This document shows, one piece after another, positions 50,645 through 58,940 of a stretch of DNA of 64,000 nt (the first letter of the stretch is position 1; every line of letters begins with the position of its first letter). The DNA lies in the NCBI RefSeq assembly GCF_003967515.1, contig NZ_BIFQ01000002.1:496001-560000 (forward strand), read 5' to 3'. Position numbers and translations under genes: made by a program. The notes under the pieces were generated by a model. It searched no databases. It was not told where the DNA came from and saw nothing but the letters and a program-made list of their open reading frames with translations. Origin of the DNA: Dictyobacter aurantiacus. Its GTDB lineage: Bacteria; Chloroflexota; Ktedonobacteria; Ktedonobacterales; Ktedonobacteraceae.

Positions 50645-51556
50645 TCACCGTTCGTTCTTGAAGTAATGACCCTGATCGAGATCCTCCAGAAGTGGAGGAT
50701 GCTCTGGTTTCCACCCCAGCAACTCACGGGTCAGCGCGCTCGACGTCGGGTTATCGGCGGCGAGGAAGGTCCCCAGCCAGCTGAAGTGCTCGCCCGCATC
50801 CTCGGGAGAGACGGAGACCAGCGGGAGATCGAGATGGCGACCAATCACCTCGGCGATGGCGCGCACCGGCACGCCCTCGTCCGCAACGCCGTGCAGAACC
50901 GATCCTGCTGGAGCCTTCTCCAGTGCCAGGCGGAACAGGTGCGCGGCATCGATCCGGCGCACAGCAGGCCAGCGGTTGGACCCATCGCCGATGTAGCCGG
51001 AAACGCCTTTGGCGCGCGCGATGTTGATGAGAGTCGCCATAAAACCATGGTCATCCTCACCATGAACCGAGGGGGATAGTCGCACGACCGACGAGCGCAC
51101 ACCACGCTTCGCCAGCGCAAGCACCGCATTCTCCGATACGAGGCGGGGTGCGGTCACCCCTGCGTCGGCCACTACCTTCTCCGTCCCGAGCTGTCCCGGT
51201 GGGAGCAAGAACGTAAGCATAAATGTTCCCGAGGTGATCACGAACGGCTTATTGGAGCCCTCAAGTGCCGCGCCGATCGTCTCAACGGCACGCAGATCCG
51301 TCTGCGCGGCCGCCACGTAATCCGAGAAGTCATGGTTATACGCGAGGTGGATAACGCCGTCCGAGGCGGACGCACCACTGCGCAGGCTGTCGAGATCATC
51401 AAGCGAGCCGCGCTGCACATCCGCGCCGGCGGCGGTCAACGACGCGGCCGCTGCATCCGAGCGCGCCAGACCAAGAACCTGGTGCCCCGCCTCGATCAAC
51501 TCGCGAACGACGGCGGAGCCGATAAAACCGGTCGCGCCGGTGACAAAAACTCTCAT
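50645..51556 (-). CDS. NAD(P)-dependent epimerase/SDR family oxidoreductase
   Basis: A 303-residue extended SDR. The N-terminal VTGATGFIGSAVVREL gives the NADP fold; SGTFML and the lack of an intact YxxxK in the usual place (SENAVLALAKRG) suggest an atypical member. The C-terminal ELLGWKPEHPPLLEDLDQG is typical of bacterial proteins of this subgroup. GGAGG precedes the ATG at 7 nt. It is divergent from a TetR regulator whose start is 186 bp away, which probably represses it. Confidence 0.88.
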   Translation of the reverse strand: MRVFVTGATGFIGSAVVRELIEAGHQVLGLARSDAAAASLTAAGADVQRGSLDDLDSLRSGASASDGVIHLAYNHDFSDYVAAAQTDLRAVETIGAALEGSNKPFVITSGTFMLTFLLPPGQLGTEKVVADAGVTAPRLVSENAVLALAKRGVRSSVVRLSPSVHGEDDHGFMATLINIARAKGVSGYIGDGSNRWPAVRRIDAAHLFRLALEKAPAGSVLHGVADEGVPVRAIAEVIGRHLDLPLVSVSPEDAGEHFSWLGTFLAADNPTSSALTRELLGWKPEHPPLLEDLDQGHYFKNER

Positions 51557-51654
51557 AGAAATTCCTCCAGTAGATATGGCTCAGGGGCTGCGGTGATATG
51601 ACCGCGCCCATTGTCTATCCCCAGTAGCGACATATTGTTGCAAAGACATCAACC

Positions 51655-51663
51655 TGTTACAAT
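51655..51663 (+). promoter_or_regulatory. Extended -10 promoter of the tetR gene
   Basis: TGTTACAAT is an extended -10 about 80 bp before the TetR ATG. It overlaps a run of AT-rich partial dyads (TTGTTGCAA, GTTACAATAG) in the divergent region, a likely place for the TetR operator. Confidence 0.45.
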
Positions 51664-51741
51664 AGATAGTGTAAAACCGGTCGCCACGCCGGACAAGCAT
51701 CAATAGTGACCTTTTGTTATTTATGCAACACGGAGGGGAAA

Positions 51742-52386
51742 ATGTCGCACGAAGAACAGACCGACCTGCGCGTTCGGCGCACCCATAAATTCCTGCAAGA
51801 AGCGATGGTCGAACTGATCAACGAGAAAGGGTTCGAGGCCATCACGGTGGGCGATATCGCCGAACGCGCCATGATCAACCGGGCCACGTTCTATCGCCAT
51901 TACCAGGATAAATACGACCTGGTGGCAAAGATCTTCGAGGAGACCGTCAATTACCTGGTAGAGAAACTGCTGCCCATACACAAAGACAAGAATAGTGCTA
52001 CGCAAAACACACCGGAGATCTGGGTACAATTCTTTGAGCACGTGGCTGAACATGACCGCCTCTACAGGGCCATGCTGGGAAAAAACGGGAGTCCGTGGTT
52101 CGCGGACAGGATGCGCGAGTACACCATAAAGATCTTGCTTGAGAGCCAGAAACAGTTGAAACAGCAGATAGCACCCAGCCAACCGATCGATCCCATAATG
52201 CCCTCGGAACTGCCGGTCACGCAGCTCTCATATGTTCTGATCGGCACCATCGTCTGGTGGCTGGAGAGCGAAAAACGCTATACGCCCCTACAAATGGCTA
52301 CCTGGTTTCACCGCTTCGCCTTTTATGGCTACCTCGCGGTCCTCGGCTATGAGGTTCAAGTGCCACGGATGCAGGCTGTTAGATAG
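51742..52386 (+). CDS. TetR/AcrR family transcriptional regulator
   Basis: A 214-residue regulator. The N-terminal helix-turn-helix spans KGFEAITVGDIAERAMINRA followed by TFYRHYQDKYDLVAKIF; the C-terminal ligand domain resembles the TetR C-terminal domain 7 type (FEHVAEHDRLYRAMLGKNG, WWLESEKRYTPLQMATWF). ATG 51742 follows GGAGGGGAAA. It is divergent from the SDR at 50645-51556, the probable target of repression. Confidence 0.92.
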   Translation: MSHEEQTDLRVRRTHKFLQEAMVELINEKGFEAITVGDIAERAMINRATFYRHYQDKYDLVAKIFEETVNYLVEKLLPIHKDKNSATQNTPEIWVQFFEHVAEHDRLYRAMLGKNGSPWFADRMREYTIKILLESQKQLKQQIAPSQPIDPIMPSELPVTQLSYVLIGTIVWWLESEKRYTPLQMATWFHRFAFYGYLAVLGYEVQVPRMQAVR

Positions 52387-52395
52387 AGAGCTTAA

Positions 52396-52546
52396 TGTGC
52401 TATACCAGGCATTGCTGCAAGCGATCGTTGAGGAAGCGCGCCAGCAGGAAGAGATCATCAGCGTCCTGCTGACCGGCTCGGTTGCCAGAGGCGATGCCGT
52501 GGAGGGGACCGACCTGGATCTGATGGGGAGTAGCCAGCATGCGTAA
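52396..52546 (+). pseudogene. Truncated nucleotidyltransferase-domain protein
   Basis: From a GTG at 52396 the frame reads LYQALLQAIVEEARQQEEI and then the nucleotidyltransferase signature LLTGSVARGDAVEGTDLDL (GS with DxD), but stops 8 codons later. The palm domain, third Asp and C-terminal region are missing. The stop lies in the shared flanking module (from about 52540) of the family A element at 52606, so insertion or recombination at that element most likely truncated the gene. Confidence 0.75.
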
Positions 52547-52605
52547 AGAAAAAGACGGGCCCCCCAGCGGAGCATGTGAACGTCGCTCGACACGAAAATG
52601 GACCC

Positions 52606-52844
52606 GTAGGCGGCATAGGATTGCGGCCTAACAGATACGTCTCTTCATCGAAAAAGCAGCAATCCGGCCTTGGGCATGCCGCTCTGTTGGAGTACGATAT
52701 GGTGGCTTCTGCATGGTAATAGGATCGCTTTTCTCGCTTTTTAGGAACGATATCGTACGTAAACAGGTGCGGCATGCCCAAGGCCGGATTGCTGCTTTTC
52801 TGACATTATACGTATCGACAAGCGCGCAATCCTATGCCGCCTAC
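52606..52844. repeat. Family A palindromic element, copy 4 (inverted centre)
   Basis: A 239-bp copy with GTAGGCGGCATAGGATTGCG outer arms. The centre has CTCTGTTGG on the left and CAGGTGCGG on the right, the same orientation as copy 1 at 1419. The left flank (52540-52600) is the complement of the module to the right of copy 1. Confidence 0.9.
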
Positions 52845-52908
52845 AACGATACATTTCCGTGTTATGACAAACGATTTTTACCCCTTTTTATTTCTTTAAA
52901 AATCATAC

Positions 52909-52956
52909 CCGGGGACGGGCCGCTTCGCGGCAAGCCGGGGCGAGCCCGGCACCTAC
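52909..52956 (-). repeat. Family B GC hairpin repeat, copy 3
   Basis: CCGGGGACGGGCCGCTTCGC, then GGCAAGCCGGGGCGAGCC and GGCACCTAC: the inverted form of 7910-7960. It lies 20 bp from the stop codon of the 52977 gene and may act as its terminator. Confidence 0.75.
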
Positions 52957-52976
52957 GGCGGTGACGGGCCCACCAT

Positions 52977-53645
52977 TTATGATACGGCGGGTTCGGGTGG
53001 CGCGGCGGTGGGAGCTTTGCGGGCGGCTATGCGGCGCGCCATGCTGCGGTTGGCGGCGCTCCAGGCACGGATGAAGAGCCAGCCAGCGACGATGGCGACA
53101 CCGGCCATACAGATCCACATGATAACGAGGGCCGACCCGGTATTGGTGTTGCTGGTGAATGCCTGTCCGAAGCCCGCCAGCCAGTCCTGACTGGCCGCCT
53201 CGACCGCGAAGACCTGGGGACCATAGTAGAGCGTGGCACCCAGCACCAGGAAGATAGTCACCAGACGATAGGCCCGCACGTCATCGTCGGCGCGGCGCGA
53301 GAGCTTGGTGGCCAGCGCCAGCAGCAACAGCAGGGCAGCGATCGGTCCCGTGATGGGAAGCGCCGAAGCGGCCACGATGTTGGGCTGGAAGAAGATCCAG
53401 CTTAGCGCGAACGTGACCAGCAGCAAGGCATCACGCATGAGGAGATAGGACATCCACCAGACGTCCGCCCCCAGGCGCAGGCCGCAGCGCCTGAGCGTAC
53501 GCAGGACATAGGGACGGCCAAGATGGAGGATAAGGGTCATCGTCCACAGAGCCGGTAGAAAAGCTACGATGGTACTGACCATCCATTGCGCGCCGCCCTG
53601 CACCAGGGCCTGTGTGATCGCGTTGGATACATCCGTCGGTTTCAT
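52977..53645 (-). CDS. Polytopic membrane protein, paralogue of the upstream gene
   Basis: A 222-residue protein with about five or six helices. It is clearly homologous to the 53729-54367 product over its whole length: both have the N-terminal (T/S)NAI motif, a helix ending in LHLGRPY(V/I)L, the segment LRLGAD followed by an aromatic-rich helix and LRD/MRD, a (F/P)LTG-type helix start, a conserved D-D-x-R-x-(Y/F)RL loop before TI(F/L)L, and SNTN/TNTN near the last helix. There is no known family. AAGGAG precedes the ATG. It is third in a three-gene operon with the iron-sulfur oxidoreductase. Confidence 0.75.
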   Translation of the reverse strand: MKPTDVSNAITQALVQGGAQWMVSTIVAFLPALWTMTLILHLGRPYVLRTLRRCGLRLGADVWWMSYLLMRDALLLVTFALSWIFFQPNIVAASALPITGPIAALLLLLALATKLSRRADDDVRAYRLVTIFLVLGATLYYGPQVFAVEAASQDWLAGFGQAFTSNTNTGSALVIMWICMAGVAIVAGWLFIRAWSAANRSMARRIAARKAPTAAPPEPAVS

Positions 53646-53728
53646 TGCATCGCTCCTTGTTATGGAAGTACGCTGTGGCGTACGCTATCAATATGCTATC
53701 TATGGCAAGCAGGTTACGCGAACAATCA

Positions 53729-54367
53729 TCACTCGGCGGTCGTGGCATCCGGTGCTTCCGCGCGCCCGCCGGTTTTGAGGGTGTAGTACGTCGCTATCGC
53801 ACCCATGATGGCCAGCAGCACGACCGAGACATACGCGAGATTAACCGCCCAGCCAGGATTGGTGTTGGTGACCAGAAATTTGCTGACGCCCGCCAGCGGG
53901 CCCGTGGCAACGCTATTGAACTGCACGCCGAAGACATAAGGGATAAAGTATAAGAGCGCGCCAATTCCCAGCAGGATGGTGGTCAGGCGGAAATCGCGCA
54001 GGTCGTTGTCGGGATCGCCCATGAGCTTGACCAGCAGCACGCCAAAGAGCGCAGCGGCCGCCAGTCCACCCGTAAGCGGCAGGGCATCGGTCGTGATGAC
54101 ATCCGGGAAAAAGAACATAAAGCTCATGACGACACCCGAGACGATGAGCAGATCGCGCAGGGCCGCGTAGATCAGCCAGAGCAGGTCGGCGCCCAGGCGG
54201 AGCGTAAAGCGATCAATCATATCCAGGATATAGGGGCGGCCCAGGTGCAATCCCAGGATAGCCAGCCAGAAGATGGGGAGGACGGCGGCCAGCGTTCCCT
54301 CCAGGAATTGCTCTCCGCCTGCGTTCACTCCAGAGATAATAGCATTGGTCAGATCTTGCGGTGACAT
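53729..54367 (-). CDS. Polytopic membrane protein, second gene of redox operon
   Basis: A 212-residue membrane protein with five or six helices (about 20-45, 58-88, 90-115, 130-150, 175-200). Conserved with its downstream paralogue are LHLGRPYILD, LRLGADLLWLIYAALRDLL, DNDLRDFRLTTILLGIGALLYF and VTNTNPG. ATG 54367 is chosen because GGAG lies 8 nt upstream, leaving 19 nt after the oxidoreductase stop. No heme-binding His pair or quinone motif was recognised. It may anchor the flavoprotein or form a heterodimeric membrane partner for it. Confidence 0.75.
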   Translation of the reverse strand: MSPQDLTNAIISGVNAGGEQFLEGTLAAVLPIFWLAILGLHLGRPYILDMIDRFTLRLGADLLWLIYAALRDLLIVSGVVMSFMFFFPDVITTDALPLTGGLAAAALFGVLLVKLMGDPDNDLRDFRLTTILLGIGALLYFIPYVFGVQFNSVATGPLAGVSKFLVTNTNPGWAVNLAYVSVVLLAIMGAIATYYTLKTGGRAEAPDATTAE

Positions 54368-54386
54368 AATCATAACTCCTGCAACA

Positions 54387-56348
54387 CTATGCGCGCCCGG
54401 TGGATGCGCCACGGACCCGTTCTTGCGTAATCACATTGATGGTAGGACAGCGATAGCTGAGATCACAGCGCAGGCAGCGACCGGCTTCGCGCCGCGCCTG
54501 CTCCTCGGTAAATCCACTGGCGAACTCGGTGGAGCGCTCACGGGCGACAGCTGGCGACTGAAATGGCATCACCTCACGTGGCGTGGGACGCAGATCCAGT
54601 GTCACGGAACCATCAGCGGGCAGCATCGAGGCCGTAAGATTGTCAGGGATGGTGCTCACCGTCGCGGGCGAGAGCTTACGTAGATAAACATGGATGGAGC
54701 GGGCGGCCTTGCGTCCATGGGCGGCGGCGTGAATGATGGTTTTAGGACCATAGGTGATGTCGCCGGCGGCAAAGATACCGGGCGCGCTGGTAGCCAGCGT
54801 CTCGCTGTTCACCAGCAGGCCACCCCATGCATTCATCTGGATGCTGGTCCCCTCTGGCAGAAACGAGGGATCGGGCGCCTCACCAATGGCGACCAGTACC
54901 ACATCCGCCTGCACATCGTGTTCCGAGTCCGGAACAGCTACGGGCACGCGGCGTCCCTGTGCATCGGGCTCACTCAACTGCATATGCTGGCAACGGATGC
55001 TCCGTACCGACGTCGTTCCCTGAATGGAGACTGGCGCCACCAGTTCCCGCAAGACGATACCTTCAGCCAGAGCCGCCGTGATCTCGTCCTTCTGCGCAGG
55101 CATCTCGGCACGCGTGCGCCGGTAGAGGATCTGGACCGTCTCCGCGCCCGCGCGCAAGGCCGAGCGTGCCGCGTCCATAGCGGTACTGCCGCCGCCAACC
55201 ACCACGACATTCCCTGTGAGACGCGTCTCGGACTCCAGGTTAAACCGTTTCAGGAAAATGGTAGCGGGGATAACGCCTTTGAGCTCCTCACCAGCGATGC
55301 CCAGACGCTGGCTGCGCTGCGCGCCTACGGCCAGCAGAACAGCCTGGAAGTCTCGTCGCAGATCATCAAGGGAGAGATCACGGCCGATGGCTGTGTTCAG
55401 GCGGATCTCAACACCTAGTTCGCGAATAGCGTCGATATCCCGGTTGAGTTCCGCACGGGGTAGTCGGTACTCGGGGATGCCGATCGCCATCATGCCGCCC
55501 GCCACAGGCATGGCATCAAAGACCGTCACCGGGTAGCCACGGCGAGCAAGATAGTAGGCCGCGCTCAACCCCGTTGGACCGGCCCCAACGATAGCGATGC
55601 GCTCCCTGCGGGCGTCCTTCGGTTTAGGAAGCTGGCGCTTCACAGGCGTCGCATGATCGCTGGCGAAGCGCTTCAAATCGCGGATAGCGATCGGCGCATC
55701 GAACTCGCCCCGCCGACAGACATCCTCACAAGGAGCTGTACAGACACGACCGCAAATGGCCGGGAATGGATTGGGCTCGGCCGCCACCCGCAAAGCCTCA
55801 TCGTAGCGTCCCTCAGCGATCAAGCTGACGTACAGGCCCGCGTTGGTGCCAACGGGACAGGCCGCCTCACAGGGAGCGCGCAGATCCTCTTTACGCTCTC
55901 CCAGCCAGGAGCGCCAACTCTGCCAGGTCTCGCGCCGCTCAGAGACACGCCAGCCATGCTCCTCGCCCCAGGGGATATCACCGGGCGCCTCTGGTGACGC
56001 CCGCGTATAGGCGTCAAGAGGCTGCCAGCCCTCCTCCGGCGGCAGATAGGTCACGGGACCGCGCCGGGCATAAGACACCTCGGCGGCGCCGGCAATGGTA
56101 ATGGCGTTGGTGGGGCATTCCTGCGCGCATACCTGGCAACCGATACAGGCCGCAACCTGAACCGGCTTCAACATCATCCAAGACCGCTGCGCCCCCTCGC
56201 CAGGGATCGGGCTCAACCGCTCCTGACGACCTCCGATCTCCCCCTCACCCGCCGGACGCGTCATATCCAGGCAACGCACAGGGCAAAGATCCATACAGAT
56301 ACCACAGTTGATACAGGTCTGATCATCGACCTGAAATCGATAGGCCAT
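54387..56348 (-). CDS. GltD-like NAD(P)/FAD oxidoreductase with N-terminal 4Fe-4S ferredoxin domain
   Basis: A 653-residue redox protein. Residues 1-90 hold two 4Fe-4S clusters (CINCGICMDLCP and CIGCQVCAQECP). A GltD-type helical region with CEAACP and CGRVCTAPCEDVCRRGE (~165-215) follows, then an FAD motif (VGAGPTGLSAAYYLARRGY, ~252), an NADP motif (VVVGGGSTAMDAARSALRAG) and the C-terminal GIFAAGDITYG. A last Cys group (CLRCDLSYRCP) lies near the end. AGGAGG is 6 nt before the ATG. It probably shuttles electrons between NAD(P)H and ferredoxin-like or membrane partners, given the two membrane genes that follow. Confidence 0.9.
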   Translation of the reverse strand: MAYRFQVDDQTCINCGICMDLCPVRCLDMTRPAGEGEIGGRQERLSPIPGEGAQRSWMMLKPVQVAACIGCQVCAQECPTNAITIAGAAEVSYARRGPVTYLPPEEGWQPLDAYTRASPEAPGDIPWGEEHGWRVSERRETWQSWRSWLGERKEDLRAPCEAACPVGTNAGLYVSLIAEGRYDEALRVAAEPNPFPAICGRVCTAPCEDVCRRGEFDAPIAIRDLKRFASDHATPVKRQLPKPKDARRERIAIVGAGPTGLSAAYYLARRGYPVTVFDAMPVAGGMMAIGIPEYRLPRAELNRDIDAIRELGVEIRLNTAIGRDLSLDDLRRDFQAVLLAVGAQRSQRLGIAGEELKGVIPATIFLKRFNLESETRLTGNVVVVGGGSTAMDAARSALRAGAETVQILYRRTRAEMPAQKDEITAALAEGIVLRELVAPVSIQGTTSVRSIRCQHMQLSEPDAQGRRVPVAVPDSEHDVQADVVLVAIGEAPDPSFLPEGTSIQMNAWGGLLVNSETLATSAPGIFAAGDITYGPKTIIHAAAHGRKAARSIHVYLRKLSPATVSTIPDNLTASMLPADGSVTLDLRPTPREVMPFQSPAVARERSTEFASGFTEEQARREAGRCLRCDLSYRCPTINVITQERVRGASTGRA

Positions 56349-56623
56349 CTTGACCTCCTACTCAAATGCTGTGTGTCCGCGTTCCTTTCTAACTGATGCA
56401 ACAAGCAGGACCGCTTATTGGGAAGCGTAACCTATACTTCTCACAAATAAGTCACAGACTAAAAGTAAGGAGTCACATATTATTCATCTTTATCTATCAG
56501 CATAAAAATGCTCATGGCGCCAATTTACCCCGAGGAAAACATATGAGTTAAACCTTGCATACCGCCTGCGTCTTTTCTCTTCTCTGTTCGTCTATACATA
56601 GAGCGTGTCTGATTCCCGTCACT

Positions 56624-56949
56624 CTGGGGGCACATGAGTGCCCCCGCCCGCGCGGCTACTGCGCAGCCGCACTGGTTTTATATGTTGGTGCATCGGGTGC
56701 GCGGATGCGCACCCGATGCACCAACATATAAAAAGATGGTGAGCTCGCCGAAATCAAAAGCTCATGAGGAAAAGAGGCGCGCATGACGCAAGTGGCCTGC
56801 GGCCTGCATTATTTTCGTGCCTGCGATGCTCAACAGCTCTTTGGTTGTTGGTGCACCAGGGGCGCGAATGCGCCCCTGGTGCACCAACAACCAAAACCGG
56901 TGCGGTCGCGTCAGCGGACGCCTGTGCGGGGGCGCGCAAGTGCCCCCAA
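56624..56949. repeat. Nested palindromic element with two perfect long hairpins
   Basis: A ~325-bp inverted structure. Hairpin 1 (56676-56733) has a perfect 27-bp stem with a GGAT loop; hairpin 2 (56840-56895) has a perfect 26-bp stem with a GAAT loop. Both share TGTTGGTGCA and loop-proximal GGTGCGC/GGGGCGC strings. The outer ends are also complementary: GGGGGCAC at the left edge and GTGCCCCC at the right, with GCCGCACTGGTTTT matching AAAACCGGTGCGGT inside. It occupies the 657-bp gap between divergent genes; the remainder (56349-56623 and 56950-57005) is promoter-like sequence. Confidence 0.9.
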
Positions 56950-57005
56950 CATGATGGGAGTTTGACACGTTCATACAAAAGATGATCAGCTAGCAGCGGG
57001 AGACA

Positions 57006-57641
57006 ATGACAGTCATGAGAGAAACACTAACGGATCGGCAAAAGCAGCCCCTTTCCACTGAAATGGCCTGGTACGCGCTTCACGAGCCGCTGAAAAACTT
57101 TATTCGCCAGCGCGTCAGCGACGAAGCAAACGTTGAAGATCTGCTGCAAGATATTTTCTTGAAGATCCATACCCACATCGCCTCACTACAGGCTGAAGAG
57201 AAGCTTGAGAGCTGGGTCTACCAGATCGCCCGCCATCGCATCATCGATTATTACCGCACGCGGACGCCAGGGATGACACTTGAAGAGGTGAGCGAGTCAG
57301 ATATGCAGCTGGCATATAGCGAGATACCTGAAGAGGACGTGCGAGCACAGATCATTCCTTCCATGATGGCGATGCTGCTCAACCTGCCGGAGCCATATCG
57401 CCAGGCGCTCTACCTGACCGATTACAAGGGGCTATCACAAAAAGAGCTGGCAAGCCGGCTGGGCATCTCGGTATCGGGAGCAAAATCACGCGTCCAGCGC
57501 GCCCGTGAGAAACTACGCCAGATGTTGCTCGATTGCTGCCACTTCGAGTTCGACCGCCTCGGGCGTCTGATCGACTACCAGCCACGCTGCACCTGCTGTG
57601 AGCCACAAAGCGCCCTCATACAAGTCTCCGTTCCGCGTTAA
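57006..57641 (+). CDS. sigZ: SigZ-type ECF RNA polymerase sigma factor
   Basis: A 211-residue sigma factor. Region 2 is ANVEDLLQDIFLKIHTHI with LESWVYQIARHRIIDYYR; region 4 is LLNLPEPYRQALYLTDYKG with QKELASRLGISVSGAKSRV. The C-terminal CCHFEFDRLGRLIDYQP and a CTCC pair are the typical SigZ tail and could bind a metal or metalloid. GGGAG precedes the ATG. The arsenite methyltransferase lies 117 bp downstream on the same strand, a pairing that points to arsenic- or thiol-responsive control. Confidence 0.9.
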   Translation: MTVMRETLTDRQKQPLSTEMAWYALHEPLKNFIRQRVSDEANVEDLLQDIFLKIHTHIASLQAEEKLESWVYQIARHRIIDYYRTRTPGMTLEEVSESDMQLAYSEIPEEDVRAQIIPSMMAMLLNLPEPYRQALYLTDYKGLSQKELASRLGISVSGAKSRVQRAREKLRQMLLDCCHFEFDRLGRLIDYQPRCTCCEPQSALIQVSVPR

Positions 57642-57758
57642 GTTCGGTGGAGAGCCAGCAAGGCTTGCGTCCTTTTAGCATGATCGCCGTCTATACCAGC
57701 AGTAAAGTACACAGATGAGCGCGATGCAATAATGCATTGCCAGGAAAGGATGCAAGGA

Positions 57759-58688
57759 ATGAATAACACAGTACCAGAAGATGGAGAGCAGCTGCGAGCC
57801 GCCGTACGCGAGAGATATAGCCGTTCCGTCGGCCCGCTCCTCGCCAACCAACCGAACAGCGCCAATAGCTGCTGCTCATCCGATTGCTGCACTCCACCAT
57901 CTACACAGGACGTCCGAGATACAACCAGTACTGACTGCTGTAGCACTGACTGCTGTAGCACCAGCCAGGCAGATCCCATCACAGGCGATCTCTATAACGC
58001 GGCCGAGCTGGGCACGCTACCAATCGCGGCAGTGCTGGCCTCACGCGGATGTGGCAATCCTACGGCGCTGGCGGAGCTCAAAGAAGGGGAGAAAGTGCTC
58101 GACCTGGGGAGCGGTGGCGGCATCGACGTCCTGCTCTCAGCCCGGCGCGTGGGTCCAGGCGGTTTCGCTTATGGACTGGATATGACAGATGATATGCTCG
58201 CCATCGCCGAGCGCAACCGACAGGAAGCTGGCATCCAGAACGTGCAGTTTCTCAAGGGCATCATCGAAGATATCCCACTGCCGAACGACAGTATCGACGT
58301 CATCATCTCCAACTGCGTCATCAACCTGGCGGCGGATAAAGGCCAGGTGCTACGCGAAGCCCAGCGCGTGCTGGTCCCCGGTGGACGCTTCGCCGTCTCC
58401 GACATCATCTTCCAGGGACAGATCCCGCCCGCGCTGCGCTCCGATTTAGAGTCCTGGGCCGGCTGCATAGCTGGCGCGCTGGAGGAGAACGTCTATCGCC
58501 AGCTCCTCCAACAGGCTGGCTTCACAGACATCGAGGTCGAGGTAACGCGCCGCTATACACTGGAGGAGATCGCCGCGGGTGGCGCCCGCGCGTCCATCGC
58601 AGTCCTGAACGAGGAGGAGCGGCGGCAAACGGAGGGCAAGTTCGTCAGCGCCTTTATCCGTGCCCGCAAACCAGCAAAGCAGGTGTAG
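57759..58688 (+). CDS. arsM: Arsenite methyltransferase
   Basis: A 309-residue SAM-dependent As(III) methyltransferase. Motif I is VLDLGSGGGIDVLLSA; the As-binding cysteines are in SRGCGNP, ISNCVINLAADK and WAGCIAGAL, the family positions. An unusual Cys-rich N-terminal insert (~35-70: SCCSSDCC and a duplicated TDCCST unit) adds eight cysteines. The DNA of the duplication is a direct repeat at ~57932-57961. The ATG follows AAAGGA. It converts arsenite to methylated, often volatile forms in the cytoplasm. Confidence 0.93.
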   Translation: MNNTVPEDGEQLRAAVRERYSRSVGPLLANQPNSANSCCSSDCCTPPSTQDVRDTTSTDCCSTDCCSTSQADPITGDLYNAAELGTLPIAAVLASRGCGNPTALAELKEGEKVLDLGSGGGIDVLLSARRVGPGGFAYGLDMTDDMLAIAERNRQEAGIQNVQFLKGIIEDIPLPNDSIDVIISNCVINLAADKGQVLREAQRVLVPGGRFAVSDIIFQGQIPPALRSDLESWAGCIAGALEENVYRQLLQQAGFTDIEVEVTRRYTLEEIAAGGARASIAVLNEEERRQTEGKFVSAFIRARKPAKQV

Positions 58689-58724
58689 CCGCCGTCCCGG
58701 TTATCCAGTCAGGGCAGGCCGGGA

Positions 58725-58862
58725 CTACGCTTTACCCAGATCAAAATATTTCTCGCAGTAGGCCGCGACCTGGTCCAGCGCACGTTCTCCTTCGAGGAAG
58801 GCCGCGGGAAATAGTTGCCAGCCATGGCACACGTCAGACCAGCTTAACGCGTGCGCCCGCGC
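58725..58862 (-). pseudogene. C-terminal fragment of an HSL-type alpha/beta hydrolase
   Basis: An open minus-strand frame of 45 codons reads SDVCHGWQLFPAAFLEGERA and DQVAAYCEKYFDLGKA before a stop. The order Asp-Val-x-His-x-Trp-Gln followed by a final amphipathic helix is the C-terminus, including the catalytic His, of hormone-sensitive-lipase-type esterases. The rest of the enzyme is absent. A hairpin (GTCCCGG/CCGGGAC, 58694-58725) between arsM and this remnant may end the arsM transcript. Confidence 0.5.
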
Positions 58863-58940
58863 TCAAGGAGTGCGGGCCCGCTCCATTATATTGATTGAAT
58901 AAAGTGAGAAGGGGTAAAAAGTGTTGACAGGAGTATGCAA

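Noticed and set aside
52396..52546. MNT-HEPN type toxin-antitoxin pair
   Set aside because: The nucleotidyltransferase is truncated soon after its DxD and no HEPN gene is adjacent.
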